This document shows positions 59,982 to 64,000 of a DNA stretch of 64,000 nt, piece by piece (position 1 is the first letter of the stretch; every line of letters starts with the position of its first letter). A program made the position numbers and the translations under genes. Origin of the DNA: VXNE01 sp963665455 (GTDB taxonomy: Bacteria > Pseudomonadota > Gammaproteobacteria > Pseudomonadales > Azotimanducaceae); the NCBI GenBank assembly GCA_963665455.1, contig OY762279.1, forward strand, positions 2,604,001 through 2,668,000. Direction: 5' to 3'. The notes under the pieces are model-generated. The model was not told where the DNA came from. It saw nothing but the letters and a program-made list of their open reading frames with translations, and did not search any database.

Positions 59982-60185
59982 CGGGCGACTCCCCGGGCCG
60001 ACGCGCACGGAGCCCCGAACATGGATGAACGCGCCGAATGAACCATGGGGGGATGTTCCTCGATGGCTTGGTCGGGCGCAAGACGGCGGCCACGGCGCGC
60101 CGATGTCGCACACCCTTTTGCAGCTTGGGCGTACAAGAGATTCGCCTCGCCTGCCTTACGCTCGCCGGTGTGCATGATGAGACCT

Positions 60186-60716
60186 GGTTGACGAGCGGCA
60201 CATCCCCGGCGACGATTTGCCGTGGCGCAACCTCATGGCGACCGTGATCCGGTTGGAGGCGAGCCGGTCGCCGAAGGATCTTGAGCAGGTCGTGGACGCG
60301 CTTCGTGAAGCGCTGCCGGACCCGAGCGACGCGGAGTTGCGGAGTGCCTTCGCCGAGTGGATTTGGCGTGCGCTGGAGAGACTCGCACCGGGGAGCGTGG
60401 GGCTCCCCCTGCGATGGACCTCGAGGAGGTAAGGATGAGCCTATTGGAACGTGTCTCCGAGTGGCCGCGGGAGTGGCTTCAGGAAGGTATTCGCCAGGGG
60501 GTGGCACAGGGCTTGGAGCAGGGCTTGGAACAGCAACGCGCGTTGCTCGAGCGGCTGGCGGCCGGCCGATTCGGTGCATCGGTGGGTGCCGACCTCCGCC
60601 GCGCGTTGGGGCAGGTTGAACAGCCGGACCAGCTCGCGCAAGTCGGCGACTGGATTCTGCAATCGCCCACGGCCGGGGAGCTCCTGCGTCGAGCCTCAAC
60701 CCTCACGAGACCATAA
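60186..60716 (+). pseudogene. Rpn/DUF4351-type nuclease gene, truncated and frameshifted
   Basis: Two frames together give the C-terminal half of an Rpn (recombination-promoting nuclease) family protein. The first, from about 60186 to 60432, reads DERHIPGDDLPWRNLMATVI, SPKDLEQVVDALREAL and AFAEWIWRALERLAPG. The second, from about 60414 to 60716, reads EEVRMSLLERVSEWPREWL, VAQGLEQGLEQQ and LLERLAAGRFG. Homologues have these in a single frame, so there is a frameshift near 60400-60430. The N-terminal PD-(D/E)XK domain is missing because a stop lies directly upstream at 60183-60185. Confidence 0.65.
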
Positions 60717-60837
60717 CGTGGTCTGCGGGGCCGTCGGTCCCGCAGTTGGGCCTCATGCGCGGCTCCGCTGGCACTCTCGTGGATGCACAAGCGGTCAACC
60801 GTTGCTGCGCGGGCGATCCGATCCTTGATGTGTATGC

Positions 60838-62007
60838 ATGTACAGGTACAATTCCCTCCTCGTTCGACCAATGGAGCCGTGCGTGAACCGGAGGGAGGTC
60901 CATAAGGGTCGGGGCGCGGTGTCCAATCCGGGGGGCCGATTCGACGAGCATCGGAGCGATCCCATCGACGATGGTTGGAGGCGTTCGACCGAGGCGGAGC
61001 CGCCGACGGCCCGGGACGCGGACCTCGCCCAAGCCGGCGATTTCGGCGAATTCGAGGAGCCGTCGCCGGAGACGCAGTTCTTCCCCGACAAGACGAAGAA
61101 CCTCATCGCGACCAATCAGTCTCCCGACATCCCGTTCAGCCAGTCCATCAATCCCTACAAGGGCTGCGAGCACGGCTGCATCTACTGTTACGCCCGGCCC
61201 ACGCACTCGTATCTGGACCTGTCGCCGGGCCTCGATTTCGAGACCCGCATCTTCTACAAGACGGGCGTCGTGGAGCGGCTGCGGGAGGCGCTCGACCGAC
61301 CGGGTTACGAGTGCTCGACCCTGGCGATGGGCACCAACACGGACCCATACCAGCCCGGCGAACGGCGGCTGCGGATCACGCGTCGGATCTTGGAAACGCT
61401 GCTGGAGTATCGGCATCCGGTCAGCATCGTGACCAAGGGCGCAGCGGTGCTGAGAGACCTGGACGTACTCCAACCGCTGGCTGAGCAGGGACTAGCGGCG
61501 GTGATGGTCAGCGTGACGACCCTGGACAACGCCCTCAAGACCAAGCTGGAGCCCCGCACCGCCTCCCCGGGCGCGCGCTTGCGGGCCGTGCGGACGCTGC
61601 ACGAGGCCGGCGTGCCGGTGGGGGTGATGGCGGCCCCGATGATCCCCTACATCAACGATCACGAGTTGGAGAGCATCGTCGAGGCGGCGGCGGCAGCGGG
61701 CGCGCGAGCGGTCAACTACACCCTGCTGCGCCTGCCCTACGAGGTGAAGGACCTCTTCAAGGAGTGGCTGGCGGAGCATTATCCGCTGAAGGCCGAGCAC
61801 GTGATGGCCCGGGTGCGCGACAGCCGGCGCGGCAAGGACTACGACGCCCAATGGGGCAAGCGCATGCGGGGAGAGGGCCTCTTCGCCGAGTTGCTCGCCA
61901 AGCGCCACCAAGTGGCGATCCGCAAGCATGGGTTGACGGAGCGGGGCCTGCCGACGCTCAGGACGGACCTGTTTCGGCCTCGGACGGAACAACTGGCGCT
62001 CTTCTGA
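60838..62007 (+). CDS. PA0069-type radical SAM protein
   Basis: A 389-residue radical SAM protein related to spore photoproduct lyase. The N-terminal GRGAVSNPGGRFDEHRSDPIDDGW is typical of the PA0069 group. The Fe-S cysteines are C110, C114 and C117 in CEHGCIYCYARPTH. Further marks are LAMGTNTDPYQPGERRLRITR, VTTLDNALKTKLEPRTASP and VMAAPMIPYINDHEL. The reaction is unknown. ATG at 60838 or 60871 may be used. Confidence 0.9.
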   Translation: MYRYNSLLVRPMEPCVNRREVHKGRGAVSNPGGRFDEHRSDPIDDGWRRSTEAEPPTARDADLAQAGDFGEFEEPSPETQFFPDKTKNLIATNQSPDIPFSQSINPYKGCEHGCIYCYARPTHSYLDLSPGLDFETRIFYKTGVVERLREALDRPGYECSTLAMGTNTDPYQPGERRLRITRRILETLLEYRHPVSIVTKGAAVLRDLDVLQPLAEQGLAAVMVSVTTLDNALKTKLEPRTASPGARLRAVRTLHEAGVPVGVMAAPMIPYINDHELESIVEAAAAAGARAVNYTLLRLPYEVKDLFKEWLAEHYPLKAEHVMARVRDSRRGKDYDAQWGKRMRGEGLFAELLAKRHQVAIRKHGLTERGLPTLRTDLFRPRTEQLALF

Positions 62008-63400
62008 ACCGCTTGGCGGTCCACACGACCACCCCTATCGCGGCCCAGCCGAGCACCATCGCCCACTCGTAGGGCCAGACGAGGGAGGAGGGACTGAACG
62101 GCAGATAGAGCGAGAGGAGCCCGAGGGCGAGGACGATGGCCGTGCCGCCGACCACGCCCGGCCAACGGACCCGGAAGGGACGCGGCAGGTCCGGTTCCCG
62201 CCTCCGCAACACCAGAAAGGCGATCGGCACGAAGAGATAAGCGACGACCACGGCCATCGCGCCGGCGTTCACGAGCCACACGAGAATGGCGCGCCCGAAG
62301 AGGGGCGAGATGCACGACAGCACGCCGAGCACCACGATGCCGACCCACGGCGTGCGGTACTTCGGATGCAGCCGCGCGAAGGCGGCCGGCAACACGCCGG
62401 ATTCCGCCAGCGCGAACATGACCCGGCTACCGCAAATGATGAAGGCGTTCCAACTCGTGAGGATGCCGCCGACGCCCCCGGCGATGAGCAGCGCGCCGGC
62501 CCAGGGGCCGTTCCAAAGCGCCGTGGCCGCGTCCGCGGTCGCCACGGTGGATGCACCGCGTGCGTCCGCGTCCAATGCGAGGGCGACGCCGAAGGAAATG
62601 GCGCCGTACCACAGCACGGCCAGCACCAACGATCCGATCAGGAGCCAGCCGATGCGGTTCGGCGGCAGGTCGATTTCCTCGGCGGATTGCGGCAGCACGT
62701 CGAAGCCCACCATGAGCGCCGGAACCATGATGAGCACCGAGAGCACGCCGGTCGCCGGCACGGCAATCAAGGGCTGGGCGTTCGACCACTCACCGTGGGT
62801 GCCCGCGCCGACGATGAGCACGATGCCCGCCAGCAGGATCGCCCCCGTGATCGCGGTCTGCACGAATGCCGCCGTGCGGATGCCGATGACGTTGATCCAC
62901 GTCATGACAATGGCGGCGATGACCCCGGTCGCGACGAAGCCGAAGTGCACGGGCGCCCCCGCCACGTGCCACAGGGTGCGGCCCCGTATCTCCGGCCACA
63001 GGTACTCGATGGCCGTGGGCAGGGCGACGGACTCGAACAGGCAGACGGCCGCGTAGGCCATGAGGAGCGCCCAGGTGCAGACGAAGGACCATCCGAGCCC
63101 GAGCGCGGCGTGGGTGTAGACGTGCTCGCCCCCGGCCCTCGGCATGGCGGCGACCAGTTCGGAATAGGTCAACCCAATGAACGCGATGGCCACCCCGGCG
63201 GCGGCGAAGGCGAGCAACGTGCCGAGGGAGCCGGCGTTGTCGACCCAGTGCCCGGTCAGGAGCACCCAGCTCCAGCCGATCATCGCGCCGAAGGAGAGGG
63301 TGAGCACCTCCCGCGAACGGAGCACGCGCTTGAAACGGTCTCGGGGAATGTCAGAATCCGCCGCCTTGCCCGAACGCGGCGCATTCTGCCCCATCGCCAT
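61958..63400 (-). CDS. APC family amino-acid/polyamine permease
   Basis: A 480-residue protein with about 12 membrane segments, starting at the MAMGQ pair (63400 or 63394). The start of the transport domain (REVLTLSFGAMIGWSWVLLTG) and SELVAAMPRAGGEHVYTHAALG match APC-superfamily carriers. It also has SWNAFIICGSRVMFALAESGVLP and ends with a cytoplasmic tail rich in charged residues. The substrate (amino acid or polyamine) is not predictable. The start overlaps the divergent small gene at 63399. Confidence 0.9.
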   Translation of the reverse strand: MAMGQNAPRSGKAADSDIPRDRFKRVLRSREVLTLSFGAMIGWSWVLLTGHWVDNAGSLGTLLAFAAAGVAIAFIGLTYSELVAAMPRAGGEHVYTHAALGLGWSFVCTWALLMAYAAVCLFESVALPTAIEYLWPEIRGRTLWHVAGAPVHFGFVATGVIAAIVMTWINVIGIRTAAFVQTAITGAILLAGIVLIVGAGTHGEWSNAQPLIAVPATGVLSVLIMVPALMVGFDVLPQSAEEIDLPPNRIGWLLIGSLVLAVLWYGAISFGVALALDADARGASTVATADAATALWNGPWAGALLIAGGVGGILTSWNAFIICGSRVMFALAESGVLPAAFARLHPKYRTPWVGIVVLGVLSCISPLFGRAILVWLVNAGAMAVVVAYLFVPIAFLVLRRREPDLPRPFRVRWPGVVGGTAIVLALGLLSLYLPFSPSSLVWPYEWAMVLGWAAIGVVVWTAKRFRRAPVVPSEAETGPS

Positions 63401-63653
63401 GGATCGCGACAGGACCCTCACCGTGCCGGTCGGGCACAAGTGCGCAACCGTCGTGGTCGCCGGAGACGGCGGCCTGGAACTGTGGCTCGACGGTTGCCTG
63501 CGCAAGCGTCGCGAATCCTCGTCGCGGGAACCTCTCTACGTCTGGACCAACGTGGAGCTGCACTGGGAGGAGCACCGGTACGTGGAAGCACGGTACTGGC
63601 CGTCCGAGGACCGCCTCGAGGTCACCATCAACGGTGAGCCGGTGGTCGCGTGA
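63399..63653 (+). CDS. hypothetical small protein
   Basis: An 84-residue protein, MDRDRTLTVPVGHKCATVVV, with a beta-rich composition (GGLELWLDGC, then YVWTNVELHWEEHRY and LEVTINGEPVV). It has no known family. Its start is inside the divergent permease gene's first codons, so the two starts overlap by 2 bases. The charged, ordered composition favours a real gene. Confidence 0.55.
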   Translation: MDRDRTLTVPVGHKCATVVVAGDGGLELWLDGCLRKRRESSSREPLYVWTNVELHWEEHRYVEARYWPSEDRLEVTINGEPVVA

Positions 63654-63686
63654 TCGACTTCGTCTACTGCCGCGACAAGGCATCCA

Positions 63687-64000
63687 TCACCACAGGTCCT
63701 TCGCCGTGCCTTCGAAGATAAAGTCATTAAGAAAGATGCGCTGGCCGAGCAGATCGCGTTCGACTTCGGTCAGGGCGGCTTCCTGGCAGATGTCGTCCCA
63801 TGCGTCCCGGATGGTGCCGATCTGCCGGGCGATGATGTCCTTCGCCGCCTTCTCGTCGAGCTGGAAATTGGGCGCGGCCTGAAGGCTGGTCGCAAGAGTA
63901 CTCGTCCGATTGTCTCCGACGATTAGCATCGCTTGGCTCGCCACATTGCCGGAACGGTTTTGCGGGCAGATGTCATAGGCGGGCGTCAGGGTCAGATGTT
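63687..64000 (-). CDS. hipA: HipA-family kinase, C-terminal part (cut by window edge)
   Basis: The minus strand reads from the edge LTLTPAYDICPQNRSGNVAS, QAMLIVGDNRTSTL, then a helical C terminus ending FIFEGTAKDLW. The LTPAYDICPQ segment is the metal-binding DFG-like motif of HipA Ser/Thr kinases, followed by a normal HipA C terminus. The upstream part and any hipB antitoxin lie beyond the window. Full function cannot be judged. Confidence 0.75.
   Translation of the reverse strand, partial: HLTLTPAYDICPQNRSGNVASQAMLIVGDNRTSTLATSLQAAPNFQLDEKAAKDIIARQIGTIRDAWDDICQEAALTEVERDLLGQRIFLNDFIFEGTAKDLW

Overview
This is a 64 kb stretch of GC-rich chromosome from a gammaproteobacterium. The strongest evidence is the housekeeping backbone ffh - rpsP - rimM - trmD - rplS - xerD - dsbC - hom - recJ - prfB - lysS, an order known from Pseudomonas-like gammaproteobacteria (there with thrC between hom and recJ; thrC is absent here). 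A ygfZ / sdhE-ygfX / nadB / rseC cluster points the same way. Many LLM-, VOC-, CoA- and carnitine-related catabolic genes and several decayed toxin-type genes suggest an uncultivated environmental (possibly marine or host-associated) lineage; that last point is inference. I recognised no rRNA, tRNA or CRISPR array.

Left part (0-16 kb): a CitE-like lyase, an LLM oxidoreductase, a GMC oxidoreductase with a small subunit-3-like partner, a zeta-toxin-type kinase module, a decayed DinJ/YafQ locus, an RND efflux pair with a palindromic operator candidate, an unnamed nuclease-like gene pair overlapping a glyoxalase I gene, an acyl dehydratase, a NUDIX hydrolase, a gamma carbonic anhydrase and purT.

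Middle (16-35 kb): a Fic-protein remnant, then leuA preceded by a good promoter, a 19-residue leucine-rich leader peptide and a hairpin (transcription attenuation). Two carnitine-catabolism genes follow, then ffh and the ribosomal/tRNA-modification block. Between ffh and rpsP a 150 bp IS5-like MITE with a CTAG target duplication has split an aspartic protease gene. recJ appears to start at CTG, and prfB carries the classical programmed +1 frameshift. A two-gene Septu (PtuA ATPase + PtuB HNH nuclease) antiphage system lies between lysS and ung.

Right part (35-64 kb): a tightly coupled valine-degradation operon (mmsA, acyl-CoA dehydrogenase, enoyl-CoA hydratase, 3-hydroxyisobutyryl-CoA hydrolase, mmsB), a DUF222-HNH gene, an operon of a lipoprotein, a very large repeat-bearing subtilase and a PrcB-like lipoprotein, two orphan small genes, and the ygfZ/sdhE/ygfX/nadB/rseC cluster. 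In that cluster nadB contains an in-frame triplicated 42 bp repeat. Next come a Bax-inhibitor-1 protein, a CbbQ/CbbO-type AAA+/VWA activase pair coupled to a VOC-fold protein instead of RuBisCO, an esterase, a GST, a broken Rpn-type nuclease gene, a radical SAM protein, an APC permease and the C-terminal end of a HipA-type kinase cut by the window edge.

All calls come from reading the sequence and recalling protein families; no database search was run.
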